A stretch of 64,000 nucleotides of DNA, taken from assembly GCA_038373865.1 (NCBI GenBank), contig JAXGGA010002264.1, positions 1-64,000 on the forward strand, read 5' to 3'. The stretch comes from Uloborus plumipes (taxonomy: Eukaryota; Arthropoda; Arachnida; Araneae; Uloboridae). This document shows, in pieces, positions 11,385 to 23,640 of this stretch. Position numbers and translations under genes: made by a program. How positions within the stretch are numbered: the stretch's first letter is position 1; every line of letters starts with the position of its first letter. The notes under the pieces are model-generated. The model did not search any database. It was not told the origin of the DNA and saw only the letters and a program-made list of their open reading frames with translations.

Positions 11385-14322
11385 GCAACTGGTCAAATTT
11401 TAAGTTCCGTGCGCTTTTTGTTATACAATTATGGCAGTTGGTTTTTCTGAAAGGTATTGGCACCAGGAATACGAATTCGGATGTTGCCACCCCCAAAAAT
11501 AGTGCAGGGGGCGTAAGGGTGCCAAAGTTTCTTCACTAAAATAAATACATATATCTTCATTATTTCATGGCTTACAACCAGTTCTCGAAGCGTAAAATGC
11601 TTAAATCCACTTAATAATAACATTATAATGCATAAAAAGCTGAATTCAAATTGCTGACACGGGCTTCGGAGCTATTAAGAACTCCTTTTTCAGTGCATAA
11701 GATGAGAGCTTATGAATGAAATTTCATCCGGCTGAAGATGTTTTTTTTTTTTTTTTTTTTTCATGGAATAGAGGTGCCTTGTTATCAAGCCAATCATTTG
11801 GACAATCAAGGTGGGGAGGGTGAAAAATTCATGTTTTTATTTATTTATTTATTTATTGATCAGGGAGAGGGGTTTAATTGCCCCTGTAATCTGATAACTC
11901 GTCCCTCTTAAATAGCAATTTTTTTTCTTCTTTTTTTGCCCACCACAATTTTATTTATTTTTTTTTTGCTTAAGCACTGTTCATGGAAGTTTTTACAGTC
12001 ACAAATGTGCTTTAAATAATATAAGCCAACGATACTCATTGTTAGTGATCTGAAATATGCCTGATTTTTTAAGTTAAAATAATGAGAGAAAGATTTTTAA
12101 AGTGTATTCATTCAAATAATAATATAATGACAACATTAATGAACCCAAATTTTCCATGGACTGCTTAACATTGTGTTTGTTTCTGTTGCTGAGTGTAAAA
12201 AGTAATTTTAAACAAACTAAACATTTATTGAAACAAAAATGTTTTATTTCATTATACCTCAATATACATTTTCAGCTGCATTTGTGTGCAAACGAAATAG
12301 ATAAATAAAAACATCAAAGTAGAACTATAATATTACAAATAACAACACACACGCAGTCATTTGACGGTAGCATTTGAAAGTAGCATTTGAAAGAAAATGT
12401 AATAGATATATTTAAATCAACCCATGAATTAATTTTTCATATTCTTGATTGTTTTGAAAAGACATTGCTGGGAAGAATTTTAAAACAATAAGTCAAATAA
12501 TAAAAATATATAATACAAATTAAAAATCAGTAGCATTATCAGATTTATCTGAACTGCTCTCCTCATACCAGTTAAAACAGTGATTTTGATCATCTACATC
12601 CAAACATTCACTCATGTCCGTACATGGAAATCCGTTACGTCTGCATGTGCACAGCAGTGTAGAACATTTACTTTTTTTGCATGAGCATTTTACCAGTTCT
12701 AGAATCGCCTATGGAGCAGGTTCCATTCTGGTCATCTGGGGAACAAATCTGCTGTCTTGCATTTCCCAACCATAACCAGCATCTGGCCGTGGAATATTCG
12801 GACATGCAATGACATCATTTTGCTATATCATGGCCAGATAATGTGCTCTCATGATGGCATAGCGAAGAGCTGATTGTGTTGGTGGCATCTTCTTTGATTC
12901 GGCAATTTTCTTGTGAAATAACATGAACCGAACAGAGCCAACATCTGATTTGAAACAGTCTGGCAGGCAAATTTTTTCAAACAAGATGTTCTAATGCACC
13001 CAAAATATCTTCAGATGGTGTAGAATTAATTCCTAAATTTGCAAAAGTTTGCAAAATATTTTTATCAAACTGCTGTAAGGCTTTCCAGCAGGAGAGTTTA
13101 CATTTTCCAGCAAACATTCCTATAGTGTCGCATTCAGTAAATGCATGAAAGTTAGGCAAGGCTTTTACTTTTTCTTCTCCTAAAATATTATATATTGGTT
13201 TGAAAGCAATCTGTTTTTCTTTTACCGCTTCCTACTAGCATGACAAAGGGTATCGCCGAAGAGCCAATACAACATCTGTATCTGGAGAGTAAATATGAAT
13301 AGTAGAGGCACCTCGTAAAGTTGAATCAGCAGCGTGTAATATTAACAAGGACAAATGTGTGAATGTGTGGATGTAGATGATGACAACCACTGTTTTAACT
13401 GGTATGAGGAGAGCAGTTCAGATGAATCTGATAATGAAACTGATTTTTAATTTGTATTACATGTTATTATTTGACTTATTGTTTTAAAATTCTTCCTAGC
13501 AATGTTTCTCTCATTTTTTTTTAATTTAAAAATTCAGGTATATTTCAGACCACTCACAATGAGTATCACCGGCTAATACAATTTAAAGCACATTTGTGGC
13601 TGTAAAAAATTTCTTTAGCAGTGCTTTAAGATACAAAAATTGTGGTGGGCGAAAAATGACGAAAAAATAGCTATTTAAGAAGAACAAGTTATCAGATTAG
13701 CGGGGGCAATTGAACCTTCTCCCTGATCAAATAAATAAATAAATAAAAACATTAATTTTTCAACCCCTCCCTCCTCCCCAGGAGGGGGGGGGGCGATTAT
13801 AGTCCCAGGCAAAAGTGAAAATTCAATGAAAACTATGTGCTGAAGGATAAATGCGTACACAAATGTGCATTTGCATTTTGTTTCTAAAGGAGGGGGGGAG
13901 GCAACCCCCCTCACCCCGCCCTTGGCTGTCCAAATGATGGGCTTGTTAACAAGGTACCTCTATTCAATGAAAAAAGCACCTTCAGCTGGATGAGTTTTCA
14001 TTGATAAGCTTTCATCTCATATATTGAAAAAGGAGCTCTTAATAGCTCCGAAACACGTGCCAGTAATTTGAATTCAGCTTTTTATGCATTATAATGTTAT
14101 TATTAAATGGATTTAAGTATTTTACGCTTTGAAAACTGGTTGTAAGCCATGATATAATGAAGATATAATTATTTTAGTGAAGAAACTTTGCCCCCCCCCC
14201 TTACGCCCCCTGCACTATTTTTGGGGGTGGCAACATCCGAATTCGTATTCCTGGTGCCGATACCTTTCAGAAAAACCAACTGTCATAATTGTATCACAAA
14301 AAGCGCACGAAAAACCAGTTGC
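11385..14322. mobile_element. Foldback element, 2.9 kb, around a transposon-protein relic
   Basis: GCAACTGGT (11385-11393) mirrors ACCAGTTGC (14314-14322). The arms continue through 11400-12620 against 13350-14310; for example, GAATACGAATTCGGATGTTGC at about 11468 is matched inversely at about 14232. The central part holds the C-terminus of a transposon protein on the minus strand, and its last codons also appear inverted at 13350-13448 on the plus strand. The arms differ by homopolymer runs and short indels. No flanking duplication was identified. Confidence 0.75.
12520..13215 (-). pseudogene. Transposon-associated protein relic with Cys-rich tail
   Basis: The minus strand reads KPIYNILGEEKVKALPNF, HAFTECDTIGMFAGKCK, a linker, KKMPPTQSALRYAIMRAHY, DAGYGWEMQDSRF, and a Cys-rich tail LVKCSCKKSKCSTLLCTC. 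It ends near WYEESSS and a TAA at 12520-12522. I recall the core (usually LPAFHAxTGCDT) and the Cys-rich tail from repetitive hypothetical proteins in arthropods and cnidarians; no function is established. There are at least two in-frame stops and a frameshift near 12970. The last 30 codons are duplicated in inverse orientation at 13350-13448, so the foldback arm begins within the gene. The N-terminal part is missing. Confidence 0.7.
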
Positions 14323-15162
14323 TCCCAGACTACATGCTAAAATAACGAAAGTGAAAAATCGCGTTTTTAAGTTCGAATTTTACAAATAACACAGGTCTGC
14401 GATGAAAAAATTGTTGCATATTTAACTATTGGCTTCAACAGTTTTATGCTCTGATTACGGAAAAAATAGTAAAAAAAATTCCATCACCCTCAGATAAGTC
14501 ACAAATTTCGCCTTAAATTTGCTCATTTTTAGGGTTTTCAGGTTCAAGATGCGCAAGATTTTTCAATATCCTATAATATAAGTGTTAAATTTAGTCTGAA
14601 TAATAGAGCTTACATGGTGAAGATGTTATAAAACAATGTGAGCACGTTACATGCAAAAAAATTTTTATTTATTTGAATAAGACAATAAATCTAAACTGGA
14701 AAAATCAATTTCCTACTAAATCAAGACAATTCTCACTCAGTTTCCCTCCCCATTCTTACTGTGCACTAGGTCTCATAAAGAATGTAGTGAGCCGTGACCC
14801 TGATTGCAATCAGTGACTCAGTGTGGAGCAATAGCCACTGTGGTATACAGATCTAACTCTGTATACCACAGTTTTCTGCTCTTATGAAGTAATGGCTACT
14901 AGAGAATGATTCAACTCTCCTAACTGTTTCTGCTACATTAGTGGGTCTTAACGGTTAAGAAGCAACAAAGGAACATTTCTAATTCTTTTAAGAAGATGTA
15001 TGTTGTATAATTTGGTGTTAAACTAGGAGGGAAGATAAATCTTGGGCTCCCCGTATAGTGCATTCTGTGTGTTTGAAGAACTGAGACAATTGTTCCAAGG
15101 TAAGAAGAAATCACTTCGTTTTGGATTACCCATGATTTGAAGAGAGCCTGAAAATCACAGTG
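14323..15162. other. No gene; spacer between two foldbacks
   Basis: AT-rich spacer. The only structure noted is a 13-bp hairpin at 14838-14871 (separate entry). No frame or terminal repeat recognised. Confidence 0.5.
14838..14871. other. Perfect 13-bp hairpin
   Basis: CTGTGGTATACAG (14838-14850), an 8-base loop, then the exact inverse CTGTATACCACAG (14859-14871). It could be the core of a short MITE or a chance hairpin. Confidence 0.55.
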
Positions 15163-15900
15163 GGGTCATTCCACGTCAAGTGATCCAAAATCTGAGAAAA
15201 ATTTTACCTTACATTTTTATATTTCTTTCAAATTTGGTTCATCAATTGTACCCCTTGAGGTAATTAAGTCTCAATTTTTAGATTTTTATCTCTATTATTT
15301 TTTCATTTATGAGACTTTGAACTTTGGAAAAACTCTCGTTTTTCCATGGATAAGGGAAGATAAAAGGGACCATAACTCGGCACCAAATATATATAGAACA
15401 ATTTAGTATATAGCATTTTAAAGTACTTTAGTTGTCGCTTCTTAATTTGATATGCAACATGACTAATTTGATAAAAATTTTCTTTTTCAAAAAATGAAAT
15501 TTAAATTTCAAATTTAAATTTCTCAAAAAACATGTAATGAATTTTTTTCAAAAAATTCTCAAATTCTTGTGTATTTTATCTATGTTTGTAAAAATTTTTA
15601 GGTTGGGATCTCAATGGGATCATATTTTTTGAATTTTTGGACAAAACTGTATAGGAAAAAAAATGATATTGTTTAGATTCTATTTATTTAAATACTAAGT
15701 TGTCTGGCTTGTGATGGTCTAAAAAGTAGTAAATAAACACGAATATGTTTAAAGTGAGCTGGCATGAGCTTATAGATTTGTCAGGTTCATCCCCCCCTCC
15801 CTCCCCCGCACAACCACTTTTTTTTTTCAAAACTGTTCAAAATGTTTTTAAAAAAACTTTTTGATACAAAATGAATAGTAAACTTGTTTAAAGCTGGTAA

Positions 15901-17040
15901 ATGGGTTCCCTTATAACTAGACGAAGTATCCCCCTCACCACCCAAATATACCATTCACACTATACTAATATGACGTCCAACCTCGGGATTGAATTGAGGA
16001 TTGTTTTCACCCTAGGTATATATATTGTTTTACAGACGAAGTGTTTCTTTTCGATCCGAACTTCAAAGTGTACTTCCATTCAATATCTGAAATTTAACTT
16101 TGATTCATTTCATCTCCTACCCCAGCACCAATCTTCAATTTTGAAGGGAGGAAATAAATGGGTCGCCCCATGATCATAGCAAAGAGCAAAATAGCACTGT
16201 TTCTCCTTGTTCTCATCGTTTTTTCTATTCTTTTCGCACAAAACTGAAAATAAATCAAAATATCATATGTGTCTGTGTCCCCATAACTATCTTCCCACAT
16301 TATCTAGTGTACAGCTGTTATTTAATTTTTTAACTTGTTTGTGTTCTTTTTCATTTTGTTGTAAAAGAAAGTAATGCAGCAAGATATATCTAAAAATATA
16401 TATATTAAACAAACACTGCTTTTTTGATCATAACCTCTCATGTTGTTTAACTTCTGTACAGTTTGCTCCTCCCCTTTTCCTACCTTCCCGCTCCAAACTT
16501 TTATTTTTTTATCATCCCGTCTAACCCCATTTCAAAGCCTTAGTCTCTACTGATGTCTGGTAGTGTTTCAGTTTGTTCTGTTTGTTACTCTTTCCTATTA
16601 GCTCATGAGCTTTGTCCAATAAGAGAAAGGAAAGGCAGTGATGGGGACTGACATATAACCTGATACTTTGATTTCTTTTCAGTTTTGTGTGAAAATAATG
16701 GGAAAACATTATGAGAACAAGGGGAAACAGTGCTATTTTGCTGTTTCCTATGATCTTGGGGCGAACAGTTTCTTTTCTTCCTCCAAAATTGAAGATTGGT
16801 GCTGAGGAGGGGATGAAATGAGTCATAAGTTTAAATTCAGATATTGAATGGAAGTACACTTTGTGAAGGTCGGATTGAAAAAATAAACACTTCGTCTGAA
16901 AAACAATATATACCTAGGCGGAAAATAATCCTCAAATCAATCCCCGGGTGAGACGTCATATTAGTGTAGCGTTAATGGTACAGTTGGGGGGGGGAAGGGT
17001 TTTACTTTGCCTTGTTATAAGGAAACCCATTTACCAACTT
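15901..17040. repeat. Inner palindrome of the GGGTCATTCC element
   Basis: Around a centre near 16470, phrases such as CTTCAAAGTGTACTTCCATT (about 16063), CAATCTTCAATTTTGAAG (about 16128) and CAAAATAGCACTGTTT (about 16187) recur inverted at 16690-16870. The spacer of about 400 bp is unrelated sequence. The same arrangement appears at 54770-55850. Confidence 0.8.
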
Positions 17041-17223
17041 TAAATAAGTTTACTGTTCATTTTGTATCAAAAGGTTTTTTTAGCATTTGAAACAGTTTGG
17101 GGGAAAAAATGGTTGTGTCGGCAAGGAAGGGGGGGGAGCTGACCAATTTACAAATTAATGCTAGCTCACTTACCTAGAGTAAAAATAATAGTCAATTCAA
17201 TCCCCAGGTTAGATGTCACAATA

Positions 17224-18793
17224 CACTGCTCAAAACAATTAGGGGAGCAATTAGGGGGTGGTTTTGACAAAATTACGCAAATATGTATACCAATAAGTAA
17301 CTTAAAACGAATCGTTCTTAATTCAAAGCCTACCAGGAAACGAAATAAGATAATTTTGTGAACAAATTAAAGTTAATGAGGCCAAAAACCAGAAAAAGAA
17401 GATAAGTGCGGAAATCCGGATGTTGCAGAAGCTTCCGTTTTATTTGCCGTAACTGTTAAATTCGATAGCGCAGTAGTTTTTTTACATTTTTTTCTGGAGA
17501 CAAGGTTACTTGAGAATGTCTCAACAACGTGATTTACTGGAATCCATGCCATGGCATGTTAAAGGCAGGCTGGAATCCGGGTAAACACAACGTTGTGTCG
17601 CGGATGATGTTGGAGTCATCAGAAGTGTTGCAAGGCTGTGGAAACGACTCCAAGAAACAGGAAATGTTTGACATCGATCAGGGCAAGGTCGGCCATGCGC
17701 CACTACAGCAACTGATGACCGGTATATACGGTTAACAGTCCGTCGAAACAGAATTGAGAATGCTACGCATCTGCAAAGGCAGTTGCTCTTGGTAATATTA
17801 CGAAGGGTGTCCAGCCAATCAGTAAGTAATGGGCTTCATGAGGGAGGGCTCTATGCACGTAGGCCAATGGTCTAAATTTTGTTGACCCCACGCTACTGTG
17901 TGGCCCGAAGAAGACGGACTGCTGAACATCGAAATTGGGAGCAACAGGGTTGGAGCCAAGTGCTGTTTACAGAGGCGTTGCAATTCAGTCTGGAGAATGA
18001 CAACGGACTTGTTCTGGTATGGAGGGACAGGGGCACTCGAAATAATCCCGCGTTCGTTCGTGAAAGGTCACAAAACAGACGAGCTGGTTGGGTGGTATGG
18101 GGTGGAATCAGCATAGGCGGACGTACGGACCTATGTATCATTTGGAATAGCACTTTGACGGGCAGAGGGCATACAGACGAGATACTGAGACCTCATGTCA
18201 TCCCTCACGCTTAAGCTATTGGATATTCCTTTGTTTTTCAAAACGATATTGCTCGACCGCTGAGATCTCGTCTGATGGAGAACATGCTTGAAACTGAAAA
18301 AATACAGCGTATGGAATGGCCAGCGTGCTCTACTGATCTGAATCTAATCAATCATGTTTAGGACATGGTCGGACAATGCATTGCTGAGTGACAAAGGTCG
18401 CCTGTTACTGTCCGAGACTTGGAGATTGCACTTCTTGAGGAGTGGAACAGTACTTCCCAAATTCAGACCATAAGCTTATCGCATCCTTACCAAACAGGTG
18501 TGCAGCAGTCTTAACTGTTCAAGGAGACCACACGCCTTATTAAAACACATGCAACATGTCTAAACAGTACCTTTTTTTTCATTTTTTACATGTAACCAAA
18601 ATGTTGCCCAAAATCACCTTTTTATGTTTTTTCCACATTTTCAAAGAATTCAAGATTAATTCCAAAGTTTTTAGGTCTTTTTTTCTGTATTGTGCATTGA
18701 TACACACGTACTATCCATTGTACGCCAATCCGTGGCTGTCTTGCACGGTTTTCTTCACTTTTTTGCTTGCTCCCCTAATTGTTTTGAGCAGTG
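17224..18793 (+). mobile_element. Tc1-type element, full length, inactive
   Basis: Terminal repeats CACTGCTCAAAACAATTAGG and their inverse at 18774-18793 are flanked by TA (17222-17223 and 18794-18795). The length, 1570 bp, is normal for Tc1. Comparison with the uninterrupted paralogue at about 56045-56065 shows the empty site directly: one TA at 56055-56056 in otherwise matching sequence. Confidence 0.95.
17516..18543 (+). pseudogene. Tc1-type transposase, degenerate
   Basis: The frame starts at ATG 17516 with MSQQRDLLESMPWHVKGR, has a stop about 22 codons later, then frameshifts. The catalytic region from 17879 is the best kept: HRNWEQQGWSQVLF, RVRERSQNRRAG-like residues, VVWGGISIGGRTDL, and TDEILRPHVIPHA, followed by a stop at about 18212. 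It ends GDHTPY and TAA at 18541. All three DD34E positions can be located: the first is changed (FTEALQF where FTDESRF is usual), the second Asp is kept (VFQNDIARP), and the Glu is replaced (TDLNLINHV). The element therefore could not move itself. From memory this subfamily is common in spider genomes; that is the main taxonomic hint here. Confidence 0.9.
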
Positions 18794-19584
18794 TAGTACA
18801 GCGTTTATGATATATTTGGGTGGAGGAGGGGATACTTAGTCTAGTTATAAGGAAACCCATTTACCAACTTTAAATAATTTTTCTATTCGTTTGGTATCAA
18901 AGTTTTTTTTAACATTTTGAACAGTTTTGAATTAAAAAAGAGTGGTTGTGCGGGGGAGGAAAGAGTGAGGGGTTGAACCTGACAAATCTATAAGCTCATG
19001 CCAGCTCACTTTAAACATATTCATGTTTGTTTACTACTTTTTAGACCATCACAAGCAAGATAACTAAATAGATAAATAAATAGAATCTAAAAAATATTAT
19101 TTTTTTTCCTATACAGTTTTATTCAAAAAAATATGATCCCATTGAGATCCCAATCTAAAAATTTGTACAAACATAGATAAAATACACAAGAATTTTTGAG
19201 CATTTTTTTTAAAAAATTCATTATGTTTTTAGAGAAATTTAAATTTGAAATTTAAATTTCATTTTTTGAAAAAGACAATTTTTATCAAATTGGTCATGTT
19301 GCATATCAAACTAAGAAGCGACAACTAACGTACTTTAAAATGCTATATACTAAATTGTTCTATATATATTTGGTGCCGAGTTATGGTCTCTTTTAGCTTC
19401 CCTTATCCATGGAAAAACGAGGGTTTTTCCAAAGTTCAAAGTCTCATATATGAAAAAATAACAGATAAAAATCTAAAAATTGAGACTTTTGATTACCTCA
19501 AGGGGTACAATTGATGAGCCAAATTTGAAAGAAATACAAAAATGTAAGGTAAAAAACGTTGGATCACTTGACATGGAATGACGC

Positions 19585-21016
19585 AGTGATGAGTGGAATT
19601 TTCGTTCTTTAGTGCAAGGTTTCAATTTGAAAAACAGAAAAAATTTCATACACAACCAACATACGTTCGGCTATTCGCCTGGTTCCTCAAGGACCTGACT
19701 TGCCTAATTCCTTCTCAATGACTTATAATAGCTTTGCAACACATGTCCATCACTTTTATGCTCTTTTCAGCTAGGTTTATTTTTCTTTTTCTTTGTTAAA
19801 ATAAAAAAATAATAAATTATCCGTTTTTTTGTACTTTTTTCCAAAACTTCAACTTTATTTTGTAGGCAAGCCTTACGTGATAGAAAAAAACCAATGCCAG
19901 TTTTGAAATCAGCGCAAAAAAGTATACCAAGATCAGTTAACTAAATCAAAACAATTTTTAAAAAGTGTTTTTGCAGACCTGTGTAATTAAAATTAAAATG
20001 ATACCTTCGAACGATAGTTTTACACTTAAAGATAGGGTTGGTTAGGTAAGTGGGCCCCCTTTTTAGAACAGCTGGTTTTTGAAGCCTTATACAAAAGTTT
20101 TAAAGCAAAACAGCTTAAATTTTTTGACTTATTTTGTCTTGGACATTATTGATAATCACAAGTTCAGCATTGTTTTCTAAAAAGTGCTTTAAATATTTTT
20201 ACCTATCTTATTCTTTACAAAATGGTGTGGGTGGTCCACTTACCCCCTAGGATGGGGTAGGTGAGCCACCCTCCATTTATTTATATTTAAAGTGAGCATT
20301 TCTAAAAAAGGGTTTGCGGGTCCTGTCTGATAAACAGGGTAAATTTGATATTTAGTTTCATTCACTACTTTTACGTGTGTTGTTTTTAAACCTTCAAATA
20401 CCCAATATTTTAAAAAAGAGCCCTTGTATAACTTTTTATGGTAATTTGAAGTAATTGTTTATGACCTGTTTAATAGAACTTATAAGTGTGACGATTAGTC
20501 CCAGTTGTAAGGAGTGGGGGGGGGGGGTGGATGTGAGGGGGAAAATTAAATTATAAAATGTATTCAGTGTATATAGCACCATCAAACTAGCATTATTATA
20601 ACCAAGTTTCATACACATATAAGTGATTCCAGTCGTAAAATAAATAGCTCTACGGATTAACGAAAGGAAAAAGTCATTTTCAAAATTTGATACACGTACC
20701 GTAATATCTCATGGTTTATCAAAGATATTTTCTGTCATTATAAAATGATAAAAGTTCTTGAAATTACTAATTTAAGTATTAATGAGGGTCTTTTAGTTCA
20801 CATTGGGCATGCATTGATTTTAAATGTTCAATGCAATTTGCCAAGTTCAAGCAGGGCAAAATGAAATAGTCCACTTCACTTAGTTCATTCCCTTATTTAC
20901 TTATTTTTCACTATTTTGTTCCCTCATTTATTTTTACTCATGTATTTACTAATTGATTCATTTATTTAAAATTTTTTCATTAATTTTTCACATTCATTTA
21001 ATGAAAAATAATTAAT
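19585..21016. other. Spacer with no gene recognised
   Basis: AT-rich sequence. It contains the 20044-20271 phrase cluster, a G run near 20516-20527, and an ATTTATTT-rich stretch (20880-21010). No exon could be defended. Confidence 0.45.
20044..20271 (+). repeat. Repeated phrase GGTAAGTGGGCC, both orientations
   Basis: AGGTAAGTGGGCCCCC at 20044, GGGTGGTCCACTTACCCC at 20229 (inverse), and GGGGTAGGTGAGCCACCC at 20254. This resembles the pattern at 3653-5639 and 28272-28511 but with a different phrase. Confidence 0.5.
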
Positions 21017-21167
21017 GCCCGTCATTTCAAGTATTTCCGGAAGGGGGGGGTCAAAGGGTGCAAACACAATGCAATTTCATCAGAAAACAAAAGCCACGCC
21101 CACTTATTGAGAAATACATTGTTTATCTCAAAGCCAGGGGATCAATTGACCCCCCTAAATGACGAGC
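21017..21167. mobile_element. Short MITE-like repeat, about 150 bp
   Basis: It starts GCCCGTCATTTCAAG with AGGGGGGGGTCAA, and ends TTGACCCCCCTAAATGACGA, an imperfect inverted repeat. A diverged second copy at about 35893-36706 shares GTGCAATTTCATCGGAAAAC and TCTCAAAGCCAG and is split by a mariner-type palindrome. The copy here shows the uninterrupted form. Confidence 0.6.
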
Positions 21168-21325
21168 CTGCTTTAACCCATGGTTTTTTGAGATGAAAAT
21201 GGGAGGGGGGGGGTACAGCTTAAAATAAAGTATCCTTATAGATTTTCATGCAGTTTCTAAATAGGTAAAATCTGAAAGTTTTACTTGAATTTTCTAAAGT
21301 AGCTGGAGACATATTTTCGTTTCAG

Positions 21326-22129
21326 ATCGTCAAAATCTAGAAATAGATGCCGACAGTGAAAGTTTGTTTGAAAGTGTTATTGAGATGAAGAATCCAAAAG
21401 GCTGGTTACTTAGTTCCCGATCAGGTGATGATGAAATCAGCAAATTAGAATTCATCGAAAGGGAAATAGAGCATCGGCACAAAAATCCTCTAGGAACGTT
21501 GGTTACTTTAGAGAAGTCTGAAAATGCCTCTAACTCGAATGCACTAAAAGATGGAGTGAAACTCATTGAATCTGAAAATTACAAGTGCGAAGAAAACATA
21601 ATAGATAAAACTATCATCTGCAAAGAAAGATCCCAAGATTCAAGTGCAATTGAAAAGCCTTTATTGTCGAACTTTGAAACTCAACCAGATGTTTCAGATT
21701 CTGCTGTTGCTGCTGCAACATTTCCAGATTCCTCCGCTGACAGTAGCCTCGAGATGATTTTTAAACTGGAAGAGTTGTTTGCGAAGATGATGGATACACA
21801 TACCACAGCCAAAGGAATTACTGATGAAAAAAAGTCCAACTTTACGTCTTTTGTTTTCAATCCCGCTGCACAACCTGAAGAAAAATTTCAAAACTGCACA
21901 ACACCGACAAATGAGACCGGTCACTGCAGATATATACAACATTGCTTAATTCCCAGTATTTTAGGAAATTTAAACCAGTTTATGCAGTATGTGTGCATAA
22001 TCGAAGGTGGTTTTATTGGAGTGTGCTGCCCTGAATTGCCAGTGACTGAAGTGGACGTGGAATGGCCAGAAAATGAAACTTCTGTGGAAATGAAAGAGAC
22101 AGTTAGCAATACTTCTCAAGTCGAATCCG
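21326..22129 (+). CDS. CLIP-domain serine protease, internal exon A (linker + CLIP)
   Basis: This exon encodes part of a secreted arthropod-type clip protease, a family that acts in haemolymph cascades (clotting, prophenoloxidase, Toll). It is bounded by TTTTCGTTTCAG (acceptor, ending 21325) and CCG/GTAAGTG (donor at 22130), with phase 1 at both ends. The first 189 codons are hydrophilic and acidic with Ser-rich parts and two isolated cysteines. Then comes a six-Cys CLIP pattern with cysteines at 21895, 21925, 21943, 21994, 22024 and 22027 (motifs GHCRYIQHC and GVCCPE). In this family C1-C5, C2-C4 and C3-C6 are bonded. After it there is a Glu/Thr-rich linker of about 33 residues. The N-terminal signal and start codon must lie in an upstream exon that I could not find. 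There are no internal stops, so this is a live exon. The long acidic region before the CLIP is unusual. The target and exact orthologue are unknown. Confidence 0.88.
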
Positions 22130-22919
22130 GTAAGTGAAATTGCGCAATAAATTATAATAGTTTTAAATTTAAAAGCCCAAAACTTGCTTTGCCATCGACT
22201 GTGCAAATGTCACATTTCACTCACTTCTTTCAGCACCGCCTTTAAAGTTTAAATATAAGCTGTTATGTAGTAAAACTAGATGTAACCCAAACGGTTTCCT
22301 GCCCAAGGATTCGATCACAACTAAGATGTGACTCTTGAAAAGAACGTTCCTAAAATAATTGAAAATGCAAAAACGACACTTTCGCTCTCTGACGACGAAA
22401 TATTGAGTTTTAGAAATGCAGGTCTTGCAAAGCCACTACTCATTCATGGCAGTTAAAAAATACGCAGAACTCAAAATCGCTAATTTTAGAAGTGTGACGG
22501 TTTTGAAAGGAGTGAGTGAAATGACATCTGATCCTCTTCCCTCTTTGTGCCACTTTTAAATCTTAGCCCCTCTCCTTTTTACTGCCACACTGTTTTTCCA
22601 TAAGTATAATTTTAGATTTAAAAAAAAAAAAAACTGATGTCGCAATTGTTGCTTCCTCCCTCCCCTTGTCAGAATTTTATTTATACTTCGTTGGTAACAC
22701 ACGATTATTGTAGAAATGTGAAGGGAGGTTTGGCAGCCCCTCAATTTTCCTCAATGGTATATTAATAGTAAGAGTCTAATAGCAAGTCTAGCTTTAGGCT
22801 TGGGGGAGGGGGATCATTACTAGCATATGAGCGAAAAAATTCGGACAATTTCATTACATAAGCCAAGGAAGGTAACTAGCATGGGCCAATAGTTTTAAGT
22901 GCAGCAATGGCAAAGATCC

Positions 22920-23640
22920 CCCCCCCCTCCCCCTGGAAACATTTCGAAATTCTCGTCCTAAATTTTCAGTTTAGACGATCTCTAACGATTTTAGGATAAG
23001 ATGAGGCTCATAGATTTTTGTGAACGCTTTGAGCTCAAAAACTTTACAGAAATAAAACGTTAGATGGGGGTGTAGAGGGATCGGGAAAGCTCCCCAAGTT
23101 TACGAACGTGAATAGTCTTATAACAAGCAGTTGATGACCATTTTTGTTATTGTTGAGGGAAGGGATGGGGTTCGGGAGTCTCTGTCAGACATTTCTTTAA
23201 ATTGAGGTAACAAACACTTACAGGCAATTTTTGATAACGGTAGAAGATAGGGCTTGGTTTTGGAGACTTCCCCAGAAAACTTCGAAATTGAAGTTCGAAA
23301 ACAACATTTTAGGGGAGTTTCAATCATTGGGGGAGGAGCACCCGGAAAATTTTCGGAATTTAAGCCTCAAAATACACAATAGTAAGTTACTTTATATGAC
23401 GGAGTGTTTTTCAGACAGTCTCCAAAGGATTTTTGAAATTTGTCCTAAAATCACAATTTTAGACGATCTTAAATTATGTGGAGGGGGACAGCAGGCCCTG
23501 GATTTTCTTTTTTAAATACCAATTGATAGCTACTTTTCATGAAATTAAGGGGTGGCAATAGATTCGGGACTCTTCCCCAGAATATTTTCAAAACTCCTAA
23601 GAATGCAATTATGGACCATCTTTAACGTCAGAGTAAGAGC
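22920..23640 (+). repeat. Diverged long-period repeats
   Basis: Phrases of the type CTTCCCCAGAAxATTTTCxAAA and CAATTTTAGACGATCTT recur irregularly at about 22922, 22965, 23268, 23450 and 23568. Similar phrases occur at 32670-32800 inside the hAT-like element. Spacing is uneven, 100 to 300 bp, which suggests an old tandem array that has drifted. Confidence 0.45.

Larger units (their letters stand above)
15163..19584. mobile_element. GGGTCATTCC foldback, 4.4 kb, split by a Tc1 element
   Basis: It starts GGGTCATTCCACGTCAAGTG and ends with the inverse carrying two changes (CACTTGACATGGAATGACGC). AGTG lies on both sides (15159-15162 and 19585-19588). The outer arms 15163-15990 and 18840-19584 are near-identical inverses. 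A second inverted pair, 15901-16230 against about 16690-17040, forms an inner palindrome. A Tc1 element is inserted at 17224-18793. The paralogue at 53998-56843 is the same element without it. No transposase of its own is encoded. Confidence 0.85.

Noticed and set aside
15901..16860. Opposite-strand frames of 90 to 112 codons
   Set aside because: Mirror-image frames from the inner palindrome, with no domain and no conservation of frame between the 15163 and 53998 copies.
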